A stretch of 61,367 nucleotides of DNA from Candidatus Cloacimonadales bacterium (GCA_030656075.1 JAUSOT010000145.1:1-61367); one strand, 5' to 3'. Counted from the first letter of the stretch, positions 16,816 through 26,362 are shown. Translations and numbers: made by a program. Notes: generated by a model from the sequence alone, not told the origin.

Positions 16816-19332
16816 ATGAAAAAGATTATAGTTATCCTGATGCTTTGTACAATCAGCTTATTAAGTGCTGTAAATCGTGAATCAGAATTTTGTAATATTG
16901 CTACAGGGCAGTTGGAAAAAGCAAGCGATTCAAATGGATCTTCACAAACAATGGGAGAACCGACTTACCCTCAAAGAGATGTCACAATTGAATTTTCTAG
17001 TTTTGATGATAAAGCTATTTTAAAGGAAACTGAAGTATCACCATTTTCAACCAATGCAATATCAGCCTGGCATTTAAATAATAAGCATATTGAATTTGAT
17101 GCTTTTGTTGAAAATCCTAGTTTTCCATGGATTAGTGCATATTGTGGAACTTACTTACCTTACGCTATTGATTATCATGTTAATATAACAGATGATGGAA
17201 CTATTATACCATCTGGTTGCGATGATACAATGAAACTCTTTGATAATGAATCCAACATGTCTAACTGGACATATACTCCTACACCTAAGGTTTTAAAGGT
17301 TGACTGTACAAATGATCGGAATTACTTCTTTGTAGCAGTTGAAATATCAGCATATGAGATAGAAATCAGGTGTTATGATATCCAAGCAAATTCATTGTTA
17401 TGGAGCGTTGATTATGCAACCCAAGCATTCAAAGTCAAAGACTTAAAATATAATGAAGAAAAAAACTTTGTATTGGTTACAATGGTTGATGAAGTGGCTG
17501 TGTTGAATGCTGATGATGGTAATGAGGAGTTTTTCTGTAGTACCAGTTTCACAAATACCGAAGCAGATATTTCTTTCGATGGCAATTTAATTGTTTTTGC
17601 CGAATCAAATCCCAATAGACTTAGAGTTTTTGAGTATAGTCAAATACTAGAAACATTTACTCTTAGATGGCAATATACAATTCCTTTTGTATCTCCGAAT
17701 CAATATGTATCGTGGGGATTTTCAGCTTCAATTTCTGGTGATGGATCTACTATCGTGTTAGGAACACTTCAGGTTTATAATGATAACTCAAAAGGTGGTG
17801 GAGTAATATGTTTTGATTCTTCATCACCTACACCCTTATGGAGCAAGGTTGATATTGGGCATCTTGTATATAGTTTAGATATGTCTTGGGATGGAAATAT
17901 AATTGCTGCTGGAAGCTGGGGACCTATCAATGGAAATGGACCTGATTTTTTTATGTTTGGTAGAACGTCCAATAATGTACTATTCGATTTTACTACAAAC
18001 GGATCAGTATTTCCTGTAAGCATATCTGAAGATGGTACATATTGTACGTTTGGAGGAAAAGCTGTACATGCTAACATACTTGGCAATGGGGGATTTTTAT
18101 ATGGTATAAAGTCTGATTTTGAAACCAAAACCTACACTTTCCCCAGCCAATGGACAATTCCGGATTGTGGCTGGAAATGGCTCTCCTTCGATATCCTCTA
18201 TCCCGAAGAAGATGATAATATAGCTGAATTTTTCCTCGCACCAATTTCTGAACCAACAAAATTAGATAGAGCATGGTTTAAACCTCATTCAAACAACTCA
18301 AATCCAGCTTATATATCATTCGATGAACAACTGAATTTAGATCATCTTTTTACCAGTCCCTATGGGTACAAATTCCACACATTTACTGAATGTCAATTCA
18401 CGGTAACCGGCCAGCGCTGCCCGGCAGAAACAACATTCCCTCTTTTTGGCAACAACCAGGAAAACTGGATCGGTTACTTCCTGGAAGAAACCCAACATAT
18501 TTATGATGCGTTTGCTGATCAATTAGCTAATATAACAGGTCTTAGAACACAACATTGGGCTATTAAAAAACCGCCTAATGGAATCTGGCCGGATGTACCT
18601 TATACAATCAGTCCGGGAGATATGGTGATTGCTTATTGTGATGACGATGTTCCTTTATTCACGTGGAATTATACTGAATCTCGAGAAAAGTATACTGTAC
18701 TGGAATCTCAAGATTTCAATTATGAAGAAGAATCTGACTATATTCCTGTTTTCATAGAGTTAGACCCGAATGATCTACCTTCGGAAATTGGTGCCTATGT
18801 GGATGGAGAATGCAAAGGAGCCACAGTTGTGCAGGACACAACCGCCCAGATCTGTGCCTATGTTTTGGAAAACCAGGGAGAGGATCTGGAATTTGAATTC
18901 TCTTATGGAAGTAGAGAACAAAACAAGCGGATCAAGGAATACGGAATAAACGAACCGGAAACATCTAAAACAGTGAAAGGTACCATTCAGATCGATAACA
19001 GCCGAGATTGCTATTATGTTTCATTTAAGGATGGGCAAAATAATACTCCTGTAACTGCCAAAATTGAGATCACGAATTTCCCCAATCCCTTCAATCCTGA
19101 AACTATGTTGTTCTTTTCTTTGCCCAATGAACAGGAAATCGAACTAACCGTTTACAACTTGAAAGGACAGAAAGTAAAACAACTCGCAAGCGGTCAATTC
19201 CCGGATGGAGAACATTCGATTGTTTGGAATGGAAAAGATGATAACGGAAAATCGGTCGGTTCCGGTTTGTATCTCTACAAGCTGAAGACCGGTGATAAAG
19301 TAATTTCGAAGAAAATGTTACTTTTGAAGTAA
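16816..19332 (+). CDS. Secreted beta-propeller-like protein with T9SS-type sorting domain
   Basis: An 838-residue precursor with a clear signal peptide (MKKIIVILMLCTISLLSA). The central part, about residues 110-430, has repeated short strands with ITDDGTIIPSG, SFDGNLIVFA, SGDGSTIVLG, SWDGNIIAAG and SEDGTYCTFG. These are the S.DG.... units of a WD40/YVTN-like propeller. The C-terminal about 85 residues form the Por/T9SS type A sorting domain (NFPNPFNPETM, YNLKGQKVKQL, WNGKDDNGKSVGSG, KKMLLLK), which is removed on export in Bacteroidota. AGGAGG is six bases before the ATG. The function of the propeller is unknown. A long non-coding upstream region with a C14 tract may regulate it. Confidence 0.88.
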   Translation: MKKIIVILMLCTISLLSAVNRESEFCNIATGQLEKASDSNGSSQTMGEPTYPQRDVTIEFSSFDDKAILKETEVSPFSTNAISAWHLNNKHIEFDAFVENPSFPWISAYCGTYLPYAIDYHVNITDDGTIIPSGCDDTMKLFDNESNMSNWTYTPTPKVLKVDCTNDRNYFFVAVEISAYEIEIRCYDIQANSLLWSVDYATQAFKVKDLKYNEEKNFVLVTMVDEVAVLNADDGNEEFFCSTSFTNTEADISFDGNLIVFAESNPNRLRVFEYSQILETFTLRWQYTIPFVSPNQYVSWGFSASISGDGSTIVLGTLQVYNDNSKGGGVICFDSSSPTPLWSKVDIGHLVYSLDMSWDGNIIAAGSWGPINGNGPDFFMFGRTSNNVLFDFTTNGSVFPVSISEDGTYCTFGGKAVHANILGNGGFLYGIKSDFETKTYTFPSQWTIPDCGWKWLSFDILYPEEDDNIAEFFLAPISEPTKLDRAWFKPHSNNSNPAYISFDEQLNLDHLFTSPYGYKFHTFTECQFTVTGQRCPAETTFPLFGNNQENWIGYFLEETQHIYDAFADQLANITGLRTQHWAIKKPPNGIWPDVPYTISPGDMVIAYCDDDVPLFTWNYTESREKYTVLESQDFNYEEESDYIPVFIELDPNDLPSEIGAYVDGECKGATVVQDTTAQICAYVLENQGEDLEFEFSYGSREQNKRIKEYGINEPETSKTVKGTIQIDNSRDCYYVSFKDGQNNTPVTAKIEITNFPNPFNPETMLFFSLPNEQEIELTVYNLKGQKVKQLASGQFPDGEHSIVWNGKDDNGKSVGSGLYLYKLKTGDKVISKKMLLLK

Positions 19333-19685
19333 AAGAAATACCCCCTCATTTCTCCCCCTAATTAGGGGGAGTCAGTGGGGGTTGATTCAATTGATCTTTA
19401 AATAAAATAGTGTGTCTTTCTGAGGTCACTGATAGCTTCACTTCCGAAGAATCTCTTGAGAATCTTATTAGCTTTACATCTTATCTTGCATTGAGATTAT
19501 TCCTGCCAGCACCGTCGAAGCTTGGCGAAGACATGAGAACGACGTGCAAGATTCGTCAGAAAGACAATGCAAAAAAAGAAAACATGAAACATGTGTATGT
19601 CCGGCAACTGCCGGACTTCCGATTGTTTTATTCTGATTAACATTCCGAAGTGCTCAGGCACATTCGGAAGTTAAATGAGGAAATC
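19333..19685. other. Repeat-filled gap between two secreted-protein genes
   Basis: No gene is supported. It holds a TCCCCCTA/TAGGGGGA hairpin with a GGGGGTTGATTC tail (19352-19388, also at 58641-58674), a GTCTTTCTGAGG...GAAGAATCTC element (19414-19455), a GTCCGGCAACTGCCGGAC palindrome near 19600-19617, and a TTCCGAA...TTCGGAA hairpin (19643-19669) directly before the next start. Confidence 0.7.
19414..19455 (+). repeat. GTCTTTCTGAGG...GAAGAATCTC element, copy 1
   Basis: One of four copies in the window (others at 26143, 37596 and 48796). The two conserved ends are separated by about 20-25 variable bases. Confidence 0.7.
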
Positions 19686-22049
19686 ATGAAACTAAAATTC
19701 TTTCTTTTGTTCGTATTTGTTAGCGTTTTTTCGTTGCTAACCTCTATAACCTGGCACATCAAACAGGACGGCACAGGTGACTTTACAACCATCCAGGAAG
19801 GCATCAATGCGTCTGTAGATACTGATACTGTTTTAGTCTATCCTGGAACCTACTATGAAAATATCATCTACAATGGCAAAAACATAACCGTTGCCAGTCT
19901 TGAACTTACAACAGGTGATCCATCTTATATTCCGTTAACAGTTATAAATGGTCAACAGCAAGGGAGTTGTGTAAGAGTCTGGGATCAGGAATCTACGGCA
20001 AAAATACAGGGTTTTACGCTTACAAATGGCTGGGGTAGTCAATGGTATCGCAGATCGGGTGGTGGTGTGATAATAACCGGTGAATATCAAAATCCTACTT
20101 CATTTTCTATTAAGAATTGCAGGATTACCAATAACTATTCCGAAACAGGTGGTGGAATTTATGCATTCAGAAGTAATCTTGAATTATCAGGAGTTTCAAT
20201 TCATAATAACTATTCCTATATGTGTGGTGGTGGTATTGATTTGAATGAAACAATAGTTGATTTTAATAACGTGAATAGATGCAATATTTATGATAATCTT
20301 GCTGGTACTGGATTAGATATATACTCCTTCAGATGTCAAACTAATGAAGTAATTGTAGATACGTTTACAGTTATAGAACCAACCCGATATTTTGCAAATC
20401 AATTTGAACTTAATTCATGTCCCAATCCTCCTTATTCGTTCGATATTCTCCATGCTTCAATGCAGCCGGTTAATGACGATCTTTTTGTATCCCCTTATGG
20501 AGATGATGCAAATTCCGGTTTATCATCAAATGAACCGATGAAAACGATTATTCAGGCTATCCGTAAAGTTGCTTCGGATAGTCTTAATCCCAAAACTGTT
20601 CACCTGGCAGCCGGTGTTTACAGCAAAAGTGCAAATGATCAATTCTTTGCATTTGGAGGAAAAGATAATATTAATATCATTGGAGATGGTAAAACAACTA
20701 CTATAATTGATGGAGAATACGGACAATATCCATTGTTTTATATGGGTGGAGCTGATAACGCTATTATAGAAAATATGACATTTAAAAACATTAATTATTA
20801 TTCTAGTATTATTAGGCTATTTGATTCAGATTTCTGTTTATTTAAAAATTTGATAATCCAGAATTTTGAAGGAACTGATATAATTGGTGCTTTCATTAGT
20901 AATCCAACTGAGCACTTATTTATAGATAATGTTGATTTTATTAATTGTTTTACTCCGCTAGGTGTTGCTGCTGCGGACATTGGTGAAATTGATTATTTAG
21001 AGATGGATGGATGTAAATTCATAAATAACACATGTTCTGGTTCAGCCTATACTCAACTTTGTGCTGGTTTACAAACTGGAACATATAATGAGGGAGAAGT
21101 AGTTATAAAAAATACAAGATTTTCAAATAATGTAATTGATGCAAGTGAATATGGAGTCAGTGCATTAGTTTTAAACACTTTAAACGGAGAAAGCGGGAAA
21201 TATACAATTTCTAATTGCCTATTTGATAATAACCAGTGTTTAGGTACAGCTTATAGAACCGTAAACATTGACGGTTCTGATGATGTATATATAAATAATT
21301 CAACATTTGTAAATAATACTAGTACATATACTTTAATCATACTTAGAAATCCAATCGAGTTTCATAATAACATAATGCGCAACAATTGTAACTATGAGAT
21401 TTTTTTACCCGACAACTCCTCTATTGGATATCAGGCAGAACTCAATATCTCCCATTGTAATATCCAAGGTGGTTACAGTGCAATTTATAACCAAAACAAT
21501 GCCAATATTGTAAACTGGGGAGAAGGTAACATCGACGCTGACCCGCAATTCCTTCTTTCCGGAGACGATCCTTATCAACTAACAGAACTTTCTCCCTGCA
21601 TCGACACCGGCACACCGGATACAACCGGTTTATTCATTCCGCCCTGGGATGTACTGTATAACCAAAGAGTCTGGGATGGAGATAATAATGGAACAGCAAT
21701 TATTGATATGGGATGTTATGAATATGGAGCAGAGCTGTATGTAGAAGCCACCCAAAACCAAATACCCAGCACCCCATACCAATTAACTAATTATCCTAAT
21801 CCCTTCAATCCTGAAACGAAGATAGTCTTCAATCTTCCTGAATCCGGTAAAGTGAAATTGGAAATCTACAACATTAAAGGGCAGAAAGTAAAGACTCTGA
21901 TGGATGCTTATACAGCTAAAGGAGAGTTCACGGCCATCTGGAATGGACGAGACAATTCTGGAAAACGAGTAGCGAGTGGTGAGTATCTGGCAACTTTGAA
22001 AGTGAATGATGAGATCGTGACGGAAAGGAAGTTAGTGCTTTTGAAATAA
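19686..22049 (+). CDS. Secreted parallel beta-helix protein with T9SS-type sorting domain
   Basis: A 787-residue precursor. The start is at 19686, where GAGG lies about six bases upstream; the in-frame extension to 19650 lies in a repeat. The signal peptide is MKLKFFLLFVFVSVFSLLTS. The mature N-terminus WHIKQDGTGDFTTIQEGINA is the opening of pectin-lyase-like right-handed beta-helices. Asn-rich turns follow (ITNNYSETGGGIYAF, NNCTF-like ladders), with a second opening at about 275 (VSPYGDDANSGLSSNEPMKT). The last 90 residues are the sorting domain (NYPNPFNPETK, YNIKGQKVKTL, WNGRDNSGKRVASG, ERKLVLLK). Such proteins may bind or cleave polysaccharide; no catalytic residues can be assigned. Confidence 0.9.
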   Translation: MKLKFFLLFVFVSVFSLLTSITWHIKQDGTGDFTTIQEGINASVDTDTVLVYPGTYYENIIYNGKNITVASLELTTGDPSYIPLTVINGQQQGSCVRVWDQESTAKIQGFTLTNGWGSQWYRRSGGGVIITGEYQNPTSFSIKNCRITNNYSETGGGIYAFRSNLELSGVSIHNNYSYMCGGGIDLNETIVDFNNVNRCNIYDNLAGTGLDIYSFRCQTNEVIVDTFTVIEPTRYFANQFELNSCPNPPYSFDILHASMQPVNDDLFVSPYGDDANSGLSSNEPMKTIIQAIRKVASDSLNPKTVHLAAGVYSKSANDQFFAFGGKDNINIIGDGKTTTIIDGEYGQYPLFYMGGADNAIIENMTFKNINYYSSIIRLFDSDFCLFKNLIIQNFEGTDIIGAFISNPTEHLFIDNVDFINCFTPLGVAAADIGEIDYLEMDGCKFINNTCSGSAYTQLCAGLQTGTYNEGEVVIKNTRFSNNVIDASEYGVSALVLNTLNGESGKYTISNCLFDNNQCLGTAYRTVNIDGSDDVYINNSTFVNNTSTYTLIILRNPIEFHNNIMRNNCNYEIFLPDNSSIGYQAELNISHCNIQGGYSAIYNQNNANIVNWGEGNIDADPQFLLSGDDPYQLTELSPCIDTGTPDTTGLFIPPWDVLYNQRVWDGDNNGTAIIDMGCYEYGAELYVEATQNQIPSTPYQLTNYPNPFNPETKIVFNLPESGKVKLEIYNIKGQKVKTLMDAYTAKGEFTAIWNGRDNSGKRVASGEYLATLKVNDEIVTERKLVLLK

Positions 22050-22260
22050 TTTTCACCTTCGGAACGGTCGAGTATTCGAGAACCTTCCAAAGCTTATATG
22101 CGACCTGCCATGTCGAAAATTGAATTTCAGCAAGCTGGCATCTTGCTTAGCAATTTCAAAAATTTTGTCGTCAGGATCAAAACCCAAGTCGAGTCTATAG
22201 AAGCCGTAGAAAGAAATTTTTTTTACGAAAATTTGTATGACCCGACTCGGGTTTTCGGAT

Positions 22261-23148
22261 TTATTCTAAATAATAACCGGCTCCCACGGCTAACATTTCA
22301 TCGCCAATGACGACTTTTTTCACATAAGACATTTTTTGTGAAGATACCTCATTGCCGGGTTTGGACCACATATAATCTATCCAACAGCTTTCCTGAGTTT
22401 TCAGAATTTCCAGCTGTTCTTTCATGAAATATTTTCCGTTAGTATCTTGAAGATTAATAACGTCTGTTCCCACCAACTGAGGAGAAAAGGGATTCACCAC
22501 ACAACCACCCTCCAGGGTTACGACAAAAATATAAGAATTCAAAAAAATAAATTTATCCGCTTTATCATTGAATCTGGCAAAAGCGGCTTCTTTGCCTTCC
22601 TGCTGCAAAACTTCCTCGGCTTCATTCACGGCAGTTTCGATGAAAACTTTTTCGATTGGCATATTGTATTTGCCGCTGCCCACCAGGTATTCCGTTCCAT
22701 CAGGAGCTACAGCTTTTTTGATGAAAGTAGATTTCCATTCTATCAAATTTGTGTCCGGCAATGTCCACTCATAAAAAACCCAGCCTTCACCGTTTTGAGC
22801 AGTCTCCACGAACATCTTGCCAATCGGTTTGCCGTTAATATCTTTCAAATCCAGCATGTTTTTACCTTCGCCGGCGGCATCCGGCGGATAAACATAGCGC
22901 ATGCCATCCATACCCCAGACGAAAACGTAATTCTCTCCATAAAACCATTCGCTGTTTTTCTGACGAAAATCCGGAAAAGCTTTTTCTCCTTTTCTTCCTA
23001 TCAAATCGACAGCATCATACACCAACTGCACGACTTCTTTTGTTTTTTCATGCCCATAGATCGACAGATCGGGAACAACAGCCTTTTTTGCCGGAGTGCA
23101 GGAAATAAGGATTCCCAAAATAACTAAAACAAATAAAAAGTACTTCAT
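22261..23148 (-). CDS. Lipoprotein with two tandem Cache-type sensor domains
   Basis: A 295-residue lipoprotein precursor (lipobox LGILISC, Cys 17). The mature protein is a duplication: residues about 35-165 and 170-290 share the single-Cache pattern. In the first copy this is YVFVWGMDGMRYVYPP, then LKDINGKPIGKMF, then GWVFYEWTLP. In the second it is YIFVVTLEGGCVVNP, then LQDTNGKYFMKEQ, then CWIDYMWSKPG. Cache domains bind small ligands in the periplasm and normally feed a kinase or chemoreceptor. Here there is no cytoplasmic output, so it may act as a binding protein for a separate sensor. A similar lipoprotein is at 31338. Confidence 0.85.
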   Translation of the reverse strand: MKYFLFVLVILGILISCTPAKKAVVPDLSIYGHEKTKEVVQLVYDAVDLIGRKGEKAFPDFRQKNSEWFYGENYVFVWGMDGMRYVYPPDAAGEGKNMLDLKDINGKPIGKMFVETAQNGEGWVFYEWTLPDTNLIEWKSTFIKKAVAPDGTEYLVGSGKYNMPIEKVFIETAVNEAEEVLQQEGKEAAFARFNDKADKFIFLNSYIFVVTLEGGCVVNPFSPQLVGTDVINLQDTNGKYFMKEQLEILKTQESCWIDYMWSKPGNEVSSQKMSYVKKVVIGDEMLAVGAGYYLE

Positions 23149-23337
23149 GATCTCCTCCCAAGGATTTTTTTAAAACTAAGTTATTTATTAATTTTCAGTT
23201 ATTTACTGTCAAATAGAATTTCTGAACTCACCCGGGCTCTTCCCTCTCTTTCCCGCTATTGCTCAAATAGAGGGAACATTAGATGCCGCTGAAAGAAAAT
23301 ACTCAGTGAAAATTATTAAATATACTGGAACAAAACT

Positions 23338-23391
23338 AACCTTGAAAAGGGCTTCTTCTATTATTTCAGATTACTTAGCACTTTCAAGGTT
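23338..23391. repeat. AACCTTGAAAG...CTTTCAAGGTT inverted-repeat element
   Basis: Terminal inverted repeats of about 11 bases enclose about 30 bases. A related copy lies in frame inside the nnr gene (28966-29018), and a fragment lies near 45292-45345. Confidence 0.6.
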
Positions 23392-23604
23392 CCTATCAGA
23401 TTTTTTCAATAATTTACTTAACACATGTTCTGCGACATGTACCAAGTAAATTTCACAAAGGTTATGATCTGGCGAATAGTTGGAAAAATCAAAACTTGTC
23501 CTAAGCTCGAAAGAGTCTTGGGATAAGCTGATAAGGAAATAAGCTCCCCTCTTGTAATGAAGAGGGGTTGGGGGAGTTTTTGAACAAATCTTTCAAAAAA
23601 TGAG

Positions 23605-23624
23605 ATTCCCGCTTTCTCGGGAAT
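23605..23624. repeat. ATTCCCG...CGGGAAT hairpin, copy 1
   Basis: A seven-base stem of the dRS3-like type widespread in bacterial intergenic DNA. Other copies are at 37425-37444 and 48895-48914, with different loop bases. Confidence 0.7.
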
Positions 23625-23741
23625 GACAGAGCAACAAGAAACAAAGATTAAAAGTCCGCTTCTGTTCGTGTTTGTTCGTTGCTAAAACAAAACTGCTTCA
23701 TTTTAATTGACACCCCAAAACAGCCGAAAACATTGAACCGC

Positions 23742-24728
23742 ATGATTGAATTAAAGAAAAAGGATTTTGGGAAAATACCTGAAAAAACAGGATATTACTT
23801 TTTGGCTGAAGCAGAGAAAATTCTCTTCACCGGCAAGACATCCAACCTGCAGAAAAGCATTCAAAAAATTCTTACTTCAGGTCTGGAAAATAAAAACATT
23901 TTCCAGCTCGTTTCACTCACCCAAAAGATTTCCTACCAGGAAACCAACTCGCTTTTTGCCGCTCTTTTAGAAGAAAAAAAAATCCTGCAAAAACATAATC
24001 CTGAATTCAATCAAAGTATTCGTCTGTATGACAGTTACGTCTATCTGGCAGTGGATTTTTATCATGTTCCTTTTTTGAAGATCAGCGAAAATACCTTAGA
24101 AGATCTGTATTATCTGGGACCATTCCGCAGCAGATTCTTTCTTTATGATTTCATCGATGCCATGGCAGTGCTATTTCAGTTTCCTTCCTGTGAACAGCGT
24201 CCGGCTGCCGACGGAAATGAAAAATTTCCCTGCCGAAAGCTGAAAGAAGGAAAGTGCAGCGGCTGGTGTTTACAAGACAAACCGGAAATCGTTGAAATGC
24301 TGTTTGGAACATATTTTCAAGATAATCGCAAATTAATTAAAAAAACTAAAAGCCGACAGAAAAAATTAATGGATAGCCTGGAATTTCTAAAGCTGGAAAC
24401 TTTGAACGAGCAAATCGAGCTGATCGAAAAATATTATGATTTTCTGCAATTTTTTCACGTTACCAAAAAGCTGGAGACAACACTTTCCTACGAAAATAAA
24501 AAAGTGAAAATTGCTGGTGGCTTGCTATCTGAAATTGAGAAAAGCGGCAAAATTTGGGACTTTAATAATTTCCTGCCGGAATATCGGCGCAATGAATTCC
24601 TGGCTCACGATAAGAGCCAGTTTATGGAGCGCCTCATCATTTACCGCCAATTAAAGAAAAATAAACTTGATGCAATTGAGGATATTTATAAAAAGTCGAT
24701 TTTAGAGATGAAAGGAAATTTGGAATAA
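23742..24728 (+). CDS. UvrC N-terminal-like protein with degenerate GIY-YIG domain
   Basis: A 328-residue protein resembling the first half of excinuclease UvrC. The GIY-YIG region reads KIPEKTGYYFLAEAEKILFTGKTSNLQ, where UvrC has PGVYxF...LYVGKAKNLRxR. The second Tyr and the catalytic Arg are not conserved. Then follow LLEEKKILQKHNPEFNQSIR, the YLGPFRSRF motif and a four-cysteine cluster (C, CRKLKEGKCSGWC) at the place where UvrC binds an iron-sulfur cluster. The UvrBC helices, the RNase H-like nuclease and the helix-hairpin-helix parts are absent. The ATG at 23742 is preferred over a TTG at 23679 because the domain begins there, though no strong ribosome site is seen. It is followed after 2 bases by a response regulator. 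It may be a structure-specific DNA-binding relic rather than a nuclease. Confidence 0.72.
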   Translation: MIELKKKDFGKIPEKTGYYFLAEAEKILFTGKTSNLQKSIQKILTSGLENKNIFQLVSLTQKISYQETNSLFAALLEEKKILQKHNPEFNQSIRLYDSYVYLAVDFYHVPFLKISENTLEDLYYLGPFRSRFFLYDFIDAMAVLFQFPSCEQRPAADGNEKFPCRKLKEGKCSGWCLQDKPEIVEMLFGTYFQDNRKLIKKTKSRQKKLMDSLEFLKLETLNEQIELIEKYYDFLQFFHVTKKLETTLSYENKKVKIAGGLLSEIEKSGKIWDFNNFLPEYRRNEFLAHDKSQFMERLIIYRQLKKNKLDAIEDIYKKSILEMKGNLE

Positions 24729-24730
24729 AG

Positions 24731-25102
24731 ATGAAGATCCTTATTGTTGATGACGAAATAACCGTTACACAATATTTGAAACTGGAATTGGAAGACTGCT
24801 GCCAGGATCTGGAAGTGATAACCGAAAACACCGGCTACGAAGCGCTCAACAGGCTGATGCAGGGCGATATAAATCTGCTGCTGACCGATATTGCCATGCC
24901 CGATATGGATGGCTATGAATTGTATTCCCGGGCAAAAGAATACGACGAAAATCTGCCGATCATCATGATGACAGGATTTGGCTACGATCCGGGACATGCC
25001 ATTGTAAAATCGCGCCGGGACGGATTACAGGATGTTCTTTTCAAACCTTTTGAAACTCAGAAACTATTTGATCTGATCAAGAAAAGAGTGATGGGAGAAT
25101 AG
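24731..25102 (+). CDS. Single-domain response regulator
   Basis: A 123-residue CheY-like receiver with no output domain. The acidic pair is D7/D8 (ILIVDDE), the phospho-acceptor Asp is D53 (LLTDIAMPDMDG), the conserved Thr is T81 (IIMMTG) and the Lys is K105 (VLFKPF). It starts two bases after the UvrC-like gene and its stop precedes the metalloprotease start by two bases, so the three are one unit. A histidine kinase lies about 2 kb downstream on the same strand (27146) and is the obvious candidate partner, which is inference. Confidence 0.93.
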   Translation: MKILIVDDEITVTQYLKLELEDCCQDLEVITENTGYEALNRLMQGDINLLLTDIAMPDMDGYELYSRAKEYDENLPIIMMTGFGYDPGHAIVKSRRDGLQDVLFKPFETQKLFDLIKKRVMGE

Positions 25103-25104
25103 CC

Positions 25105-26136
25105 ACGAAACGTTTACTTTATGTCATTTTTGCTTTGTTTTATTTCTCGTTTTGTACTGCTTTGGAAGTCTCTGATCCGAACTATGAAAATCTGCATATC
25201 AGCGGCAATGAGAACGATGTAAATGTACTGAAGCACATAATCTCCCAATTTGACGCAGATATTTTTGCCTTCCAGAAAAGCGTAGGAGCCTACCTGGATG
25301 CACCGATCAATATCAGCATCGCTGCCGACAAAAAAGAGTACAAATCATGGACAGGTGGGAAATCTTCTATTCTTGAATTCAGCCAGGCTTTTTATAATCA
25401 ACAGACCGATACGATCTACCTGAGGAATCCGGCTGAACTGAATAATCTGGTCATGTTGCAGCGCATTTTGCTGCACGAATATATTCACCATTTTGTCGGT
25501 TACTATTGGAAGAATCCGCCGCTTTGGTTCAATGAAGGAATGGCAGTATATTTCAGTAATGATATGGGATTTGACCGCGAACTGAACTTCGCCAAAAATT
25601 TTATTCTGGGTAACTCACGCACCTTGAATATGATGAAATACAGCTATCCACGCAATCAAATCGAATGGGAAAGCTTTTATGCCAAATCAGGGCTGGCGGT
25701 GAAGTATATTTACCTGAAAAAGAAGATCGAATTCTACCGCTTCTGGGATTTGGCAAAACCGGAGCATGATTTCGATTCCGCTTTTCTAAAAGCTTTTCTG
25801 ATGAGCACGGCAGAGTTTTCCACTCAATTTGAAAATTATGCCAAAACTCATTTCCGGGTGGAAATTTTGCTTGCCTCCAGCGGTATGATCTGGAGTATTT
25901 TACCGTTGGTTTTGATCGCCGGGGTAATTCGCCGGAAGTTCATTAACAGGAAGAAATTGAAAGTGTGGGAAAAGGAAGCGGAAGAATTTGATAATATTTC
26001 TTCGTCTGCAGGAGCAGAAAATGCGCATTCCAACGCAGGAGCATTGGAACGAGAAAATTCTGTCATCCTGCCTGCCAAGCCGAAACATAGTGAAGGCTGG
26101 AGCGAAGTCGAAGGAACAGAATCAAAAAGAGAATAA
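25105..26136 (+). CDS. Membrane-anchored MA-type zinc metallopeptidase with ACG start
   Basis: A 343-residue protein if started at ACG 25105. That start gives a classic signal peptide, (M)KRLLYVIFALFYFSFCTALE, and lies seven bases after GGGAG. The TTG at 25135 would cut off the basic end of the signal, and no ATG or GTG is available in frame. The catalytic zinc site HEYIH is at about residues 124-128, with the third ligand in WFNEGMAVYF (Glu about 144); this is the peptidase MA/gluzincin pattern. A transmembrane helix near 255-275 leaves a cytoplasmic tail. The last about 40 residues (AHSNAGALERENSV and onward) are encoded by intergenic-type repeat sequence, so the native C-terminus was probably shorter. 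Confidence 0.82.
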   Translation, partial: TKRLLYVIFALFYFSFCTALEVSDPNYENLHISGNENDVNVLKHIISQFDADIFAFQKSVGAYLDAPINISIAADKKEYKSWTGGKSSILEFSQAFYNQQTDTIYLRNPAELNNLVMLQRILLHEYIHHFVGYYWKNPPLWFNEGMAVYFSNDMGFDRELNFAKNFILGNSRTLNMMKYSYPRNQIEWESFYAKSGLAVKYIYLKKKIEFYRFWDLAKPEHDFDSAFLKAFLMSTAEFSTQFENYAKTHFRVEILLASSGMIWSILPLVLIAGVIRRKFINRKKLKVWEKEAEEFDNISSSAGAENAHSNAGALERENSVILPAKPKHSEGWSEVEGTESKRE

Positions 26137-26142
26137 GTTAAT

Positions 26143-26185
26143 GTCTTTCTGACGTATCTGACACGTTGTTCTCTGGAAGAATCTC
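26143..26185 (+). repeat. GTCTTTCTGA...GAAGAATCTC element, copy 2
   Basis: Same family as the copy at 19414, with GACG in place of GAGG. It lies just after the metalloprotease stop. Confidence 0.6.
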
Positions 26186-26362
26186 GACTATAGATGGAAG
26201 ATAAGCTGGATGAAAATTCAAGAGATTCTTCAGGAGTTTCATCTGGTTCCAATGCTCTGCGTTGGAATCCAAGATTTACGCTCAGCGTATGTTATGCTCT
26301 GTTTTTCCCGCGGGAGCGGAAGTATTTCGTTCCGACGTGGAACATCGGAACGAGAAAAATTA

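Larger units (their letters stand above)
23149..23741. other. Repeat-bearing gap
   Basis: No gene is supported. It contains an inverted-repeat element AACCTTGAAAAG...CTTTCAAGGTT (23338-23391), an ACATGT-TCTGCG-ACATGT hairpin near 23425-23442, a CTCCCCTCTT...AAGAGGGG(T)TGGGGGAG element near 23546-23580, and an ATTCCCG...CGGGAAT hairpin (23605-23624). Confidence 0.65.

Noticed and set aside
19410-19640. A 76-codon open frame
   Set aside because: It runs across repeat elements and a palindrome and has no ribosome site.
25848-26252. A 134-codon frame on the minus strand
   Set aside because: It is antisense to the metalloprotease and to repeat sequence.
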